A stretch of 64,000 nucleotides of DNA from Hybos culiciformis (GCA_964007475.1 OZ023273.1:17559922-17623921), one strand, 5' to 3'. Positions 1 to 15,100 are shown, counted from the stretch's first letter. The notes: generated from the letters alone by a model not told the origin. Numbers and translations are program-made.

Positions 1-2530
1 ATATATATGTACATATTTAAAAAGTATGTTTATGTAAAAGCAAAAAAAAAGAAAAATTATTTATGAATACATATGTTCGAACATAAACTACTTTACGGCT
101 GTGAAGATGGACACAAGAAAAATTAAAAATTCCATAAAAACAGTATAGGTCGAGATCCCAATAATTTTTACAATTTACGTAGATATTTTTTTAACATGTA
201 CGTATCTTTTTTTTTTCACTTAAAAACCAAATACCATCTTTGTTTAATCTTTTCTATTTTTTTTTTTTTTATTATTTTATTAAATTATGTCTAAATGATA
301 TATATTTTTGAATTAATTTTTCGTCTCATTCACTCGGTTTAACCTTTTTTTTTTTTTTTTTTAAGTAAATGATTCATATTAATCCTCTCTTGAAATCTTC
401 ATTTTAAAGACCCGACTAAGCCATAAATACCCATATATATATTTGTTTTTAGATCATAAATAGTTTTTTTTATTTTTAAGCACCAAAAGTGAATGGAGTT
501 TTACTGAAATTCATTTTCATATCCAAAGCGTATGAGGAATAGTTTATAAAAAGTAACCAAATAGTGTGAATAAATTAATATAGAATCTTTAAATCAATAT
601 CAAAGTAGTTTTTTTCGAAAAATTTAAGTAAGTTAGATAATAAAATCAAAAAAATTTTTTTTTTCATTTTTTCAAGGTAAACATCACTTTTAATGAATGA
701 AAATTTTGACAACAAAAGTAGCATAGAATGTACAATGAACCCTAATTTTCATATAATTTTTTTTTATTAATTTATTCAAGGGGTTAAATACGTTGTATAC
801 AATTTTTTGGCAATATCGTTGCTTGAACATTATACATACATACTGTTAATACATATGCATGTGTATAATCTAAAAAAAACCGTTTATCAGATTATTATCC
901 GGTAGATATTTTGATAAAAAAAATTAAGATACAAAAAATAAGAACATTAAACTACGAAATTAAATTTAAAAGTAAAGCTTTTTATTACTTTAAAATATGA
1001 CTTAATTAGACTATTAGATAAATAAAGATTGTCATTTATTACCATAATTAAATTTAAAACAATTTCTAATGAATATTGTAATTTAAAAGATGAAAATATT
1101 ATAAGATTAAGATGAACCTCACAACATAAAAAAAAACTTTTGAAGTAATAGCACCTTATTACAAAAACTTTTAATTAGATTTATTCCCGCAATATAACCT
1201 TTGGAGTTTGAATTATCATTATTATTTTTTATTAGAAGTAATCTAATGTTTATTTAGAGATCTCTGAACTATATGTTCATCATTTTGTACTTTAACTCAA
1301 TTTTAGAGCTTAAATGCGTTTTTTATTTAAATTTTTTATTTTTTTGAACGATACCTATATAATTCAAAAATTTATTAAAAAAAAACAAAAAACCTAAAGA
1401 AAAAGAAATTCTTCTATAAAACATTAAATTTAAAAACATTTTTAAATTATTAAAAATTTTGAAAGTTATTTTTACGATTCTTTTTTGCCTCTCCTTCTGT
1501 TCCTATATTAAGCCATAAAAGGGCTTTGTATCCAAAATACAAAAAAAAAAAAAACGAAAAAAAAAAAATAATAACTCTACAGGTAAAAATTTTGCATTTT
1601 GTAAAATCTTGTAGTAAGTTTCCGAATAATTGTTTCTAAAAAAAAAAAAAATTAAAAAAAAATTCCATAAGTGCCAGAAAAAGATATACACTACACATAT
1701 AGCTTAGTATCCATCCATATAGAATACATTATACACAGCATATATACCCAATCAAGTTTAATAAAATGTATATGAATATAGTTTTGTGTATACAAAAATT
1801 TTTAATGTTTAAATATCTTATGGATAAAGAAACAAACCGAATTGTTTCCCACGGCATGCGATTGCCGGTCAATGTTTAAAAAAAAAAATATATATATCTA
1901 AAGTAAATTATATGATGAAAACACAAAATATTAAGAAGAAGAAAAAGAAGAGAATAAAGAATAAACGAAAAAGAAAAAAAAGTAAACTTAAAAGTAAAGA
2001 AAAATAAAAAAAAAAAGAATAATATCTGTACAAGAAAAAAAGAATTAAGTGTAAGTGAATGGTATAGTGTGTCTGTATTTTTTTTTTAAGAAGCATTAAA
2101 ATAAAGTACTACTTATGTATACAGTCTACTGAGAAAGATGAACATGAAACATTTCGTAGTTCATTTTTTATTTTTATTTTTTAAAACCGATTTTTTTTTC
2201 TCAATGATGGTATTCCATAAATAAAAAGTAAATAAATTTAATTATATACTTACAAAACAATAATGGATATATAGGGTAATAAATCAAATAATAATCAATT
2301 ATGTTAAATAGGATCTGGTTATTTTCTTCCTTGTTAAAGGTGAAATTATCAAAAAAAAACGTTAAGATCAAAGTAATGTTTCTACTTGTAATGTCCATGA
2401 ACATTGTCGGTATTTCTATTGTTAATATATAGTTTGTTCTGTGGTTTGAAATTATGTCACTTGTCTGCCGGTCGACGATCGATAATTGACACAAACATTT
2501 TAAAGGATAAACACAATGGGATGACAATGA
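1..2530. other. AT-rich DNA without a recognisable gene
   Basis: Homopolymer-rich sequence; the Phe/Lys-rich ORFs are low complexity. If the 9799 exon belongs to a gene running left, this is intron. Nothing else seen. Confidence 0.5.
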
Positions 2531-2612
2531 CTGCGACAACGACGGCGACAACGACGGCGACAACGACGGCGACAACGACGGCGACAACGACGACTACAAC
2601 GACGACTACAAC
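2531..2612. repeat. (CGACAA / CGACGG) minisatellite
   Basis: GACAACGACGGC-type 12-bp units repeat about five times and then decay to ACGACTACA units. It is a GC-rich island in very AT-rich DNA. Open frames through it are only repeat translations. Confidence 0.9.
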
Positions 2613-2652
2613 AACAAAAATAAACAAATAGAAAAAAAAAAAATGGTTGCCG

Positions 2653-2704
2653 TTGTCGCCTGGCGACAAAATAGAAACATTTCTAATTTGTCGCCAGGCG
2701 ACAA
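2653..2704. repeat. Near-perfect 25-bp hairpin
   Basis: Arms 2653-2677 and 2680-2704 match at 24 of 25 positions with a 2-nt loop. Each arm contains TCGCC(T/A)GGCGA, itself a palindrome. It is closely flanked by the minisatellite on the left and by GTCGTCGTCGCTGTCGCC (2769-2786), of opposite polarity, on the right. Confidence 0.9.
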
Positions 2705-2789
2705 TGTCGTTTGTGTTCATTCTCATACAAATGTACGGTTTCTCTTTTTTTTTTATAGTCGCTATGGCTGTCGTCGTCGCTGTCGCCTT

Positions 2790-5700
2790 AATTGTGTTTA
2801 CTACATAAAAGTTGAAAAAATTACATTTATTGTGTAGGTTTATATTGATTAATTTCTCAAAATAATATCAAAAATGTTGTTTTATCATTTAAAAATGCAT
2901 GAAGCAAGAAGTTGTCGACATTTTTGTCACATTTTGAGTGATAAAACCCAATTGACCAGTTTTCGAACATTCTGACCATTGTACCCAATATATCAAGGAA
3001 TCTAAGAAATCTTCCGTGGGAAAATCCTAATTAATTAGATTCATTTTTTCTCTTTTGGTCGTTTTTATATTAACAGTTTGGATTTCAATTTCTGTGGAGA
3101 TTCATTTGGAATTGCTACTAAAATGGTCAATTGGGAAGTTACAAAATCCCTCAGCAAAATGGTTCAAACCTTTTTCTAACTTAATAATGAATATATTTTT
3201 TTATTACCTACATAAAAAAGTTTAAATATTTTTAATGCGGACAAAATAAAGACGACACCACGCACTATTTTAAAATTGTAACAAATATATTTGCTATTCT
3301 GCAACATATACTACAAAATTAATACCATCATGATGGATAAATGACGATTTGCCTTATATCAATATTCACTATAGCGGCAATCTTCTGCTTTTTAGCATTT
3401 AATTTTTTAATTCAATAGCGCAGCCGTGTGTAAGTAAAAAAAAATGTGAGTTTTATTTTTTTCTGTATAAAAATAAAATAGTGCATTGTACAGCTGGCAG
3501 CACAGCACCTTTTAAGTGTTGGTGAAAAACAGTATTTTGAAGAATAAATATAAAATATTATATGAACGTATAAGAAGTTTATAAAAAAAAACTTATGCTG
3601 TTGAAAGTAATCAAGGGTAAAGAGAGATGGTGGATTTTGTTTGTGTTAGTGGTGACGCATCTTTTGCATTTCAGATATGTTCAATTTTCCATCTTCCAAA
3701 AATTAAGAAAGTATTAATTAATAATATGGGAATATATTATATCCGGCATTTCATGAATTGACCTACAAAAAATTCACTGCGATAAGAAAAGCCAGATGTA
3801 ACTGCAATAAGCAATTTTAGATTTGTCTAAAATTTTATTTAATCCCTAGAATTAAATTCACCAGAACATTGGTTTAACTTCCATTTCAATGATCGCGGTC
3901 TATATATTATTGTACATTGTGTGCACAATGTATATTATGAAATTGCATTGTTTTTCTATGTCAAATGCTACTTATCGTATTAAACATATTTTTACCAGAA
4001 ACGTCAATATTGTATGTTTGCGTACCAACCTACACAATACAATATAATAATGTCATTTTTAATCTAATTTCAACGTTTTCATTTGAAATAAATAGTTTTG
4101 ATATAAAGTACAAACAAACTGTTATAATGGATTCAATGATTTTATAATTTTTATTAACTTCATGCGTTTGATTATAGTTTTCTTAAGCATATGTATATGA
4201 GTACGAACTAAATAGAACCTATTCGTTTTAAATATTATAAATAAAAAAAACTATAAATTTCATGAAAATTTAGTCTCGTGGGTTACAGTAAGGTTTTTTT
4301 TTTCAATACTTATACATTATATTCCTACATAATTAGTTCTGTTGCATCGTACAGATTTATGAAAGTATTTAATAGTGTTCTTTGCAAAAGAAAAACAAGT
4401 TAAAAAAAAAAATATCCATCCAGAGAGTTTTTTCTTTCTTTTATGCATAACCCAAAAATATATAAAAAAAAAAAATGCATGATTTTTTTTTTTATATATA
4501 TAAAATATACAATATTTTTTCAAGTATCACTCTTTTTGGTATTAAATTTTACAGAACGAAAATAAACAATTTTCTTTACAACAAAAATAATGGCAGCAAA
4601 AAAATAATAAAAAAAAACCTTTTGCGAATTCTTCTTAAAATAATCACAAAAATACATCAGCACGTTTGAAGTTTTAATTTTGTACCAGCACGTTAAAGCT
4701 TTTACTTTTCCTTAAAAGAACTCCAAAAAAAATAAAAAAATAAAAATTAATAGATCTTTAAGTGCACAGGAAGTTTCTTTTAATCTTTTTTCGTTTTTTT
4801 TTTTTGTGAATATTTTGCGAACAAAATTTGAATTGAATCAATTTTTTAATGAATAAATCGATTTAATTTTTATATTTCACATGGATAAAACTGTGTTTGT
4901 GCAGGCCTGTTTTCGATAATAATGCATTAAATCACATAAAACTAATTTGGAATTAAGATTTGTATTAAGAAAAAAATTGCAACGTAATATTGTTAATATT
5001 TTTATGTTGATAATTGTTAAGCTTACTCTAATTCGAAATCAAATCAAAATAAGTTGAAATTATTGAAAAATTTTACACTATACTTAGTTTATTCTGTTTC
5101 AATTACAAAATTATTCGATCGCAATGACCTCAGAAACTTTAGTTTGAGCGAAGACGAAGAAGTCATTAACAACATAAAATATATTTAGCAAGTCATTAAC
5201 AACATAAAATATATTTAGCCTTTAAAATGATTTTAACTCAAATCATCAATGACGATAATAACCAATTTTTTAAACAATCCAATATTAAGTGTAAATTAAG
5301 AACATAAGTTAGGACCAGAGTAAGTATCTATCGAGATTATACTCTTAAGGAATAATTATTTTATTGAACTCTAATTATCGTCTAAATCCGCACCCAACGC
5401 AATAGTACATCGGTCGGTCGTTGTTCTATTTTTACAACACAGGTATATCTAAAGAATTTTCCAAAAATAAAATAAAATATGAAATAAATAAATTTGTACT
5501 TATATAACTGAATTGAAAAATTAAACTATTTAGGTATTTATAAAAATCTAAAAATCATCAAAAATTGAAAAAAAAAAAAAATATCTAAAATCTTGTTTGT
5601 GGTGCATTTAAATTTATTGTCCAGCTGCTTCATACGTATTTTATTCCTATAATCACAATACTTATATTTATAATGTAGCTATATAATACATAATATAATA

Positions 5701-8700
5701 TAAATATATCTGCAATTCTACATACACATTTATGTGTAGCAGGTGAATGTAAATTTTTGTAAAACATAAGTAGTTTTTTTTTTTCAGTTTATGTGCTAAA
5801 TATCACTTTTTGATATGTTCAAGTTAAAATGAATAATAACATTTTCATACGCATTAGTTTTGCATTTTAATTCAGACTACTTATTAACGAATTTGTTTTT
5901 TTTTTTTTTTAATATGTAAGTAAACCTAAATATAGTTTTAATAATATTAGGTGATTGCTTATGAATGCAAATTATCAACTTTAACCTCATTAATTTGAAT
6001 TGAATTGTTCAAATAAATATTTGTCAAATTATTGGAAAAAATAAGATTTTATTTAACTAAAAATTTTTTGACTTCAGATAAGAGACATTTATATGACATA
6101 ACGATCGCCAATTTACTTAAACGAACCAAAATATGTATTCATTTCCAACATTATGTTTCTTGTTAGAAAAAAAATTTCGATGCATCATTGTTATCCCCGA
6201 ATATTTAATTTTCGCCAAATTATTCTATAAACCCAACCATAAAACCCAACAGTAACTATGAACCTAATAAGAAAAGATTAAAGAAAATAGAAAAAAAAAA
6301 ATTTAACAATTTCAGACAAAAAAAATCGTTAAAAAGGCAGAAAAAAATATGCTTATACATATTTTTTTCAGTACTTTAAATGTTTTACAATTATGTTTAC
6401 TATTGAGCATTCTTGTTTTGTTCTGTAAGTTTAGTCTATGTTAAATAAACTATCTACGGTACTTTAGTTTTATAATCCAATTTTTGTAGGAACTTATAAT
6501 TCAATTTTAAACAAGTACTTAAACATGTTTAAGATACATATTATTTCGAATTAAACAGAGCTATTCAAAAATTTAAAAATTAATAAAATGAGACAATAAT
6601 AATTCTAAATGATTAAAAATTCTTTTTTTAGCTAATATTTTCAAATAATAAAATTAATATGTACGTATCTATTTTATTATTGATTCGAATTTATTTTTTT
6701 TCATCAACATTATAAAGATAGTATATACCAGAGTATTTATATACATATCTATTTAGTATAATTTTAAAATTTATGGTCGATTCGATTTTATATTTGAAAT
6801 TTTCTCACTTTATTGTTTTTTTTTTTTTTTTATTATTATTATTATTATTTTTATTATGTTTTTAGAGAAGTTATAAAAAAAAAACTTCAAAGATTTTTTA
6901 TGTACAATCTCTGAAGTACTATTAAGCCTTGTGATTGCAATTAATTTAATTGTAGTAGTTTGTGCTCAATTGCAATAAGAAGTTTAAAAGGAAACAAAAA
7001 AAAATTAAAGTTCTTATTGCATGTCTTTTGTATTATTGGTACCAAGGGTTTTATATTTGCTATATTTTACTTCTTTTTCGTTTTTCTTATACCATACATA
7101 AAACTATAAAAAAAAAATTTTAGGATAACAAAACATGACATGGTAAAAATAAGTATCTTCTTCTATATATACTTATATATATATTTTTTTTTTTTACCTT
7201 TTATGGAAGGTAAAGAACATTATGTATAAAATTGTTATTAGATAGATATTACTAGCTTATTATTATTAGAAAAAAAAAAATATTATTATTCTTTCATTTC
7301 AATATTTTGAACTAAATTTAGTTGTATATAAAATATCTGATTAAATAACTAATATTTGAGTTTTTTTTCAAAATTGGTGCAATACGGAGATAGTATATGT
7401 TTAATTTATCGTAACTGAAATCTAATAATTTGATAGATTTTTAACAATAAGGAATAAGTAAAACTACAGCTTACATCAAAGTAATTTTAATATTTAGGTA
7501 AACAATTTAAATTATAGTGTACATGCTGTTAAGATTTTGACAATCTTTGTTAAAAATGTTGATATTTTGTGTTAAGTATAACCTTCTGAGTGAAAGGAAG
7601 TTTTAGTCAACTATGGTCAAAAATAACTAAAATTGAGAAAATATAGTTTTGATTCTAAAACATGATCATAAATATAACTAGTATGTTTTTATGTATCTGT
7701 TATAAAAATAAAAAAAGTATTTTTTTATTAACTGACATTAAGTTATATTAATTATACAGTTTATGGTTCGTATTGTCATAAATGTCATAATCACATAAAC
7801 TAAATAAACTTAGTATAAACTAAATAAACTTAGCAAAAACTATTTTCAATCAAGATTTGAATCGACAATTTTTAAATCACTATTAAATTTGTTTAAGTAA
7901 ATAAATAAAATTTGCAACAAAAACTAAAATTATTATTATTTTTGTGTAAAAATTTACCCAAAAAAGAAAATGGTGATGTATTTTTCTTAACGCAATGCAG
8001 CAATAAATTTACAATAAGACTATCATACAATTTAATAGTTTCATATACTTACTTAAATATATTTCTTTTTCAAGTCTTTTTTCTTGACATGTACCCACTA
8101 TTATTAATTTGTAGGTAAACAGTTCTTTTTTCAAGTGTATATACTTATGTACTTATGCTTATATACAAAATTTTATTATTTTCAAATTAAATATAAATAT
8201 TGAATAACACCAGATGTATTCTTGAATGCGTTTCGCCTAACTTTGAGCATATACTATAAAGTAGGTAAACATCTGTCAAAGAAATGCATTTTTTTAAAAA
8301 TTTATTTAAATAAACTAGTGTGTAATAACTTGTTTGTTCAACATTAAGAAAATTGTAAAGTTAAATTATAGACAAACCCAAATTTGGCATATCGAAATAT
8401 TATTTGATATCAGATTTTTGAAATTTTCAGTAATTTAATTAATGAATATCCGAAAAATGTTTGTGATCAGAATATTATATTTATTTCCTTCTCGCTTTAA
8501 ATTTATTAAAATATTTATTTAAATAGTTATAATCAGGGTCTAATACTCTAAATATGTAAAAATATATAGACTATAAGCTGATTTCTTTTTTTTTTTTAAT
8601 ATAAATTATGATGCCGGTTTATTTTATAAAAGTTTTTACTTATAATTATGTATTTTTCTATAGTTGTAATAATACTTACATACATTTTAATTTTGTAATA

Positions 8701-9736
8701 TTGACTTCCTAACTGAAGAACTTATATATCGTATATGTACATATATATAATATTCAAAAGAATTTTCAAAACATGAATGCAAGAGCTATATAAGAATTTA
8801 TTTTTCTGTTGCAAAATGTAAAAAGGGGAAAAATGATAATGGTACCATACTAAATATTTATTATTATTTTTTTTTAATATAAATTTTATGCAATTTAACA
8901 ACGATATATTTTATGCAAGAAGAAGTCTATTTCCACCTGAGTAATTTCATCAAAAAAATGAATTTTAATGTTAACTACATATGCAGTAAAGTATAAGCAA
9001 TACCTATATTGCCATTTAAGAATGAATTTGATTTGAAGAATTTTTTGAAGTGGAAAAGAAATTTTTGTTGGTATCTGGACATGTCAAAAAATATCAAATC
9101 GCGCCTTAGGGAAAGATTTTTTTTGTTTTGTTTAACTTAATGTAAAATTTTGTGTATATATATTTAAATTTCTTTAAAATATTAGTAGGTATACCACCAC
9201 ATGTTATCGAATACCTTCTTTAATTGGCGGTTTTTTTTTTTTAATATTGTAAAATTTCAGAACATTTTGTAATATAAATAACTTTAATTTACTGAAAGAA
9301 GATGTTTTATATTATATTTTCAAGGTTAGAGAACTTTGAAAATTAAAAATTATATAGTTTAATCAACATTTTTTATTTTTGTCTAATGGAAACAGCTTAT
9401 AGATCTGATAATTTAATTTAATTATAGATGCAATATTCAAAACAAAAATAATTCGTATATATATCCAAAAACAGAGAAATTGCATTATGAAAACAAACTT
9501 ATAATAACCATTCTTAATCACATGTTCTCCTTTAAATTATTGCCGAATTTTTGTTTGATTCTTTATTGAGGTGAATTTTATAAATGGGGTGTTAAGAGAA
9601 CTAGCGAACTCAAATTACAATAATACAAATCATATTAATATAATATAACATTAAAATTTGCTAGAATCGAAGCTAGAATTAAAAATACTCTCACGTCTTG
9701 GGTTATATATATGTAACTTTCAAACATTATTCTTAC
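2790..9736. other. AT-rich DNA, probable intron of the orphan-exon gene
   Basis: No exon with convincing splice sites was found. A slightly less AT-rich patch at 2880-3190 and a coding-like patch at 5105-5200 may be decayed transposon sequence. Otherwise nothing. Confidence 0.45.
5161..5219. repeat. 30-bp tandem duplication
   Basis: AGTCATTAACAACATAAAAT and the next ten bases occur twice, differing only at the last position. Confidence 0.9.
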
Positions 9737-9799
9737 CTGACTTGAAAATAATCCTAAAATTGATATCCAAATTCCTAAAAACAATTTAATCCAATGCAT
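9737..9799 (-). CDS. Orphan first coding exon with a signal peptide
   Basis: ATG at 9799-9797 opens 21 codons: basic start MHWIK, hydrophobic core LFLGIWISILGLF, then SSQ. The exon ends exactly at CAG|GTAAGA, a consensus donor. This matches the pattern of the other two host genes here: minus strand, a secretory first exon, and a homopolymer-rich block upstream. The next exon would begin in phase 0 at lower coordinates. I could not find a convincing continuation in 1-9736, so the gene probably runs past the left edge. The protein family is unknown. A chance ORF is possible but less likely given the donor and the signal sequence together. Confidence 0.55.
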
Positions 9800-11760
9800 T
9801 TTTGAAAATTTTATTCCTATCGCTTATGTATAAATTAAAAAATTCATTAAATTTTGATATTATTGGCTTCAATTTTTTTTTAATTTTTTTTGAATTATTT
9901 TTAAGTATAATTTTAAAGACTAAATTTTTTGTTTTATTAATATTATTATTATTATTTTTTTTTGTAATTAAATTTATCACTCTTTTGAGATATAATTTTA
10001 ATTTTACTTAAGATATTTTTTAATTTATTTTTTTTTTTTTTAATTATTTCACAGCAAATGACTATAATTTTTTTTTTTTATTATTATTATTATTGACAAT
10101 AAAAAAAAATAATAATATATTAAAAAAAAAAAAAAAAAATTATATTAATAAACCTAATTTAAGTAAATTAAATGTAAAAAAAAAAAAAAAAAATTAATGT
10201 AAGGTAAACAATAAATTTTTTTTTTGTTAAGATTTATATTTTTTTTGAGCATAAAATTTTCAAAAAAAAAAAAAATAAAAATTTCGCGCGGAAGAAAAAC
10301 AATAACAATCGTTTTAGTTTTTGTTTTTAATTAAATGTCTTTTTTTTTATTAAAGTTTTTTTTTTTTCCCAGCAAAAACTATGATTTAAATTATTTTTTT
10401 TTGACAAAAACACATTTTTGGAATCAGAAAAAATAAAATATAAAGCATGAATTAAAACTTTAATAACTGTATTTTCTCTTTTTTATTATTATATTATTAT
10501 TATTATTATTATTTTTCTTTCTAATTCATTGATAGTGCATCAATAAAATGTGTGTTGTATATTATATGTATAAAGTATATATTTTTATATATATATATAT
10601 ATATATAAATTATAGTGAAGTGAGTGAGTGGCAGATGTATAGAAAATAAAAATAAAAAAAAAAAATTCAAATTTAATTTTTATTTTCTTAGCTCTATGTA
10701 CTTTTTATTCATAATCGTGTTGCGTTATTCTATTTTTATTTTTGTAAAAAATAAAAAACTTGTTTTTTTTTTTGTGTTTCTTCTTGTGTTTTGTGTTAAA
10801 TATTGATATATTTTTTTAAACATTTGTGACATTTATAAAATTACAAAAAATAATAAAATTTTTTTGCCATTTTTTTTTTTTTTTATAAGTTCAACGTTTT
10901 TCTTTTCTTAATTATTGTTTATTTTTTTTTTTTTTTATAAAATTTCAGTTTTGGAATTTATTTTAAGAAATTTGTTCTATATATAATTTTCTAACTAATT
11001 ATTGTTTCCACAGACACCGAACGAAAATGTTAAAAAAAAAATAAAAGAAAACACTATACCTATTAAGTATTTCTACTATTATTTTTTTCTTTTAATTTTA
11101 CTTGCTGTTGACACTACAAACACCATCCTATCATATTTCCATCATTTTACACTATGGTTAAGAGTTGGTTAAGAGAAACAAAAAAAAAAAATAAAATAAA
11201 AAAACAGCATTTTAATAATGTGAATATTTTTTACTATAATTTTTTTTTCCAAGCAAAAATCTTTTGTTTTTTTTTATATTTTAATGTGAAAATCTTTGAA
11301 AAAAAAAAAAATAAAGATCACATTATTCAATTTGATAAATTTTTAATATTTCTTAATTTAGATTTTTACTTTTTTTTTCTCCCGATTTTCTTTTCACCCC
11401 AAATTACACTATATTCAATTAAATTGAATAATAATTTATTATTTTCTGCTTTGAAATTGTTAAAATTAATTATATTTTATATATATTTTATATATATATA
11501 ATTTTTATATTTTTCAGAATTATTAAAATTAAAATACTGATTAAATAATATTTTTATTGTTTTTAAAAATTTTTGTTTATTTTTTTTTTTCAATTTCCAT
11601 TCAAACTTTTTAATAAATTTTTAATTTTTTTTTTTTTGAAATTTTATAACTATTTAAACGTTGGTAATTTTTTATTCCTGTTGGTAAAATGTTGTACAAA
11701 TTTTTTTTTTTAAATTTAATATTCCATTCTCTAAACTAGTGAACTGTTCAACGCATTTAT
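9800..11760 (-). promoter_or_regulatory. Homopolymer-rich block upstream of the orphan signal-peptide exon
   Basis: Poly-A/T runs, TTA repeats (about 10485-10513) and an AT run (about 10587-10608). Short ORFs here are low-complexity Phe/Lys/Leu translations. Candidate 5' UTR and promoter by position only. Confidence 0.35.
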
Positions 11761-12153
11761 TCGTACTGAATAACAAATGACAAGCAAAAGTAATCTATGC
11801 TGCTGTTGAGAGAGGATGTAAAAAGTAAATGTGTAGAAAAAAATAAAAAAATTGTTGAAATAAATTTTTTAGTTTTATTTTTTTCTGTGTTAGTTAAAAA
11901 TGTGTTAAGATAAGCCATTTTAAAGATGACAATGGAAGAAAATGGTTTTTTTTTTCTTTTATTTTTATTTCTGTCAAAAAATTATTTTGTTTTAAACATT
12001 AAGTATCTTTTTTGATTGTTTCGAAATTCGAATTGAAAATGGTGGAAATGGTGGAAGAAGAACAGACGCATAGCTCAAGTTGAAGTTTTTTTTTTTTTTC
12101 AACTGATTTGTTTGTTATTTTTGTTGTTATCAACGAATTTAATCAGATTGATC

Positions 12154-12184
<31 letters not shown>

Positions 12185-15100
12185 CATTGGGCTTAAACTA
12201 TTATAAATTAGTTTTAAACAATTTTGATTATTACACCTACTTAAATATTACCACTTGAAACTAATGTTTTTTATATAAGATATAAAGAGAAATTAATCTA
12301 ATTTAATTAAATGTGCATATAGAGTTGTATATACGTCTACTAATTAATTTCTCTTTTCCATATTTTGTTTTGTGGTGTCTGGTTGAAATTGATAGAGGAT
12401 TAGAATTTGTGTCCCGAACACCAAGGATGGATAGAAATGTATTATAAAGATAAACTAATTTACGCCTATTTGCTACCATATTAATAAAGTTGCATAATAA
12501 ATAAGAGACATAAGAGTAATTCAGTCCGAAAGTTCACTTTCGTCAAAAACAATTTTCAGCTTTATTTAATTAATCATAATTAATTGATTAATCAAAAAGG
12601 ATATGTTTTGTACGCTATACACATAAAGTAATTATTTTTATATATGTACATATAAGTATACGAAGTTCACTCCTTGTTAAAATGATTTTTTAAACTAGAG
12701 GACATGATATTCAAGTTGTAAGTTTTTTCCTTCTAAATAATATACTACAGCGATTGAATATAATATTTTAATATGTATAATAAATTAATAATAAATAAAA
12801 AAAACCCTTCCGGAAGATTCCTTAATTCTGAAATACCTTCATAAGAGTGATTTGAATATTGTTGTGCAGTCAGTTTTGATTGTTATTGTTACTGTTACTG
12901 TCGCTGAAATATTTCAAATAAAACAAAACTATATGTCTTTTTTAAATTTATTTCGGAATGAAAAATACAATATTTTCTATAAACAATTATTTATTTTAAA
13001 TTATAAATGTTGTAAATATTGTGATTTTCCTGGTTGAAAAATTAATTTTTTTTTTTTAATCAAAACAAAATGTAATAAAAGAGAAAAATTTCTATGTTAA
13101 TTTGGATTTCAAATATTCAACATTATTTAAGAGATTATTTTAGAGATTCAATTGTAGCTGGAAAATTAGAAACTTAAAACCGAAAAAACAATTTTTATTT
13201 TAAATTCTAAAATTAAATGTAGAATTTTTTTTTAAATTGAAGCTAAATTTGGGTTTAAAAAACTGTGCATAATTTTATGACAATGGATTATAATAAATTA
13301 TCTTATAGTTAAAATAATGCGTTGGTAATTAATTTGGAATAATGAATAGATTAAAAAGAAATTATTATCAACCAGGAAAATAACCAGTTGAATGATTAAC
13401 TCATTTTAAGAAAAAAATTTAACTTATTTTTTATTATGTATAATTAATTTTTTGTTTTTTTATTTAAAACTTTTAAAAGCTACGATAAATACATTCATGT
13501 ATATAATATAATATTTACTCTACTCTTTAATTTTAAAATAAATTATGTTCAAATTTTTATTTATTTAATTTTCAATATACATATACAATATATAAATAAT
13601 TCTTTTTTTTTGATTTTCATTTAATTTTTAATTTTTTTTTTTGGTATATTATATTGAAAAATGATATGTTTTTCGCGTTTTATAAACGCCTGATATGTTT
13701 GAAGGTATTTTTTTAGTTCAAAACTTATATGTTTATATATATATATTATCAATATTGATTGATTGCGTGATTTATCATTCATATTTTTTCATTTTTTATT
13801 CTCAAGTTTGTTTATTAAAAAATTCAGCTGCTCATTTTACTTTTCAAATAATATTATATCGTCAATCATTAATTAAGCTATTTAGTTACTGTGCATATAC
13901 GTTTATTAATTTTATTGATTTCATTATGTAAATAATTCAAGGAAAATTTCCTTTTTTGATTTTGAGACTTTGATTTTAAATAATATCAAAAGTTATCAAT
14001 TCGATTTGCATTTATCAATATTTTGGTCTTTCTGATTTTGACTTTGGTTAGGTAAAAGAAAAGTTTTGTAGTTTATAAAAAACTTTGAGTTTTTGTACAT
14101 TTCAGCGTTTATTTCTTACGAAAATTTTTCTTTATTTTTGAAACATTCAAATGATTTAACAAGAACTCAAATTTTTTGAAACTATCAAAATATATATAAC
14201 TAGTATAATATCTGATGAGTATAAAATATTATTTATTCTGAAAATTTTGTTCAATATAAAAAATGAATTAATTTTCGTATAAAAATATATAATTTTTCTT
14301 AAAAGTTTTGTTAATGGAATAAAGTAACACATGAATTGAAATATTAAATTAATGTTTCAAATATTATATGAGAATTTACTAAAGAAGAGAATTAAAAAGA
14401 AAATATTAGTTAAAAGAAAGATATTTGAGGAGAAAAAAAAATTTCAAAAAAACGAAACCAATTGTCTAGCATTATCGATTCAGTTGAACTCCACAACTAA
14501 CGATGATAACTTTATTTAAATAAGTGAAACAAAATTTTAGGTAGCATACGTAATATTAATGTTCTCTAGACTCTACAATAAGGTACGTAACTCCATATTT
14601 TTAGTTCAAAATTTTTAAACTAAAGAAATTTTTTTTAATGTGTAATATTATTATTATTTTCTTCTTTTTATTTTTTAAATTGAATAATAGCTATAAATTT
14701 GATATGTTTTGTTTTTGTAGTTATTGAAACATTTATTCAAACATTGAAATTGACATTCAAAAAATATGATTTAAATATTATATATGTAAACTTATTGCTT
14801 AAAAATCTAAATCACTTAATTTCTAATAATTTCATTCAGAATTTTAAATATTTTTTTATTATTTTTATTTTAATTATTTGCTATATAGTTAAACGGGGAC
14901 ACTTTTTATATTTATTTTTAAATATTGGCAAACAATTGTTTAAAATTAATTATATTATTAACAACTAATTTATTTTTCGTAATTTATGATTATTATAATA
15001 ATAATTTTTTTTTTATTTTTTTATATAATTAAATTTTTATTAATATATATTTATTTTTTTTAAATTCATAATATATGTTTTAAAAGACATAAGAAAATAC

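Noticed and set aside
2201..2726. Ser/Pro-, Thr- and Val-rich ORFs over the minisatellite
   Set aside because: Pure translations of a tandem repeat in several frames and both strands.
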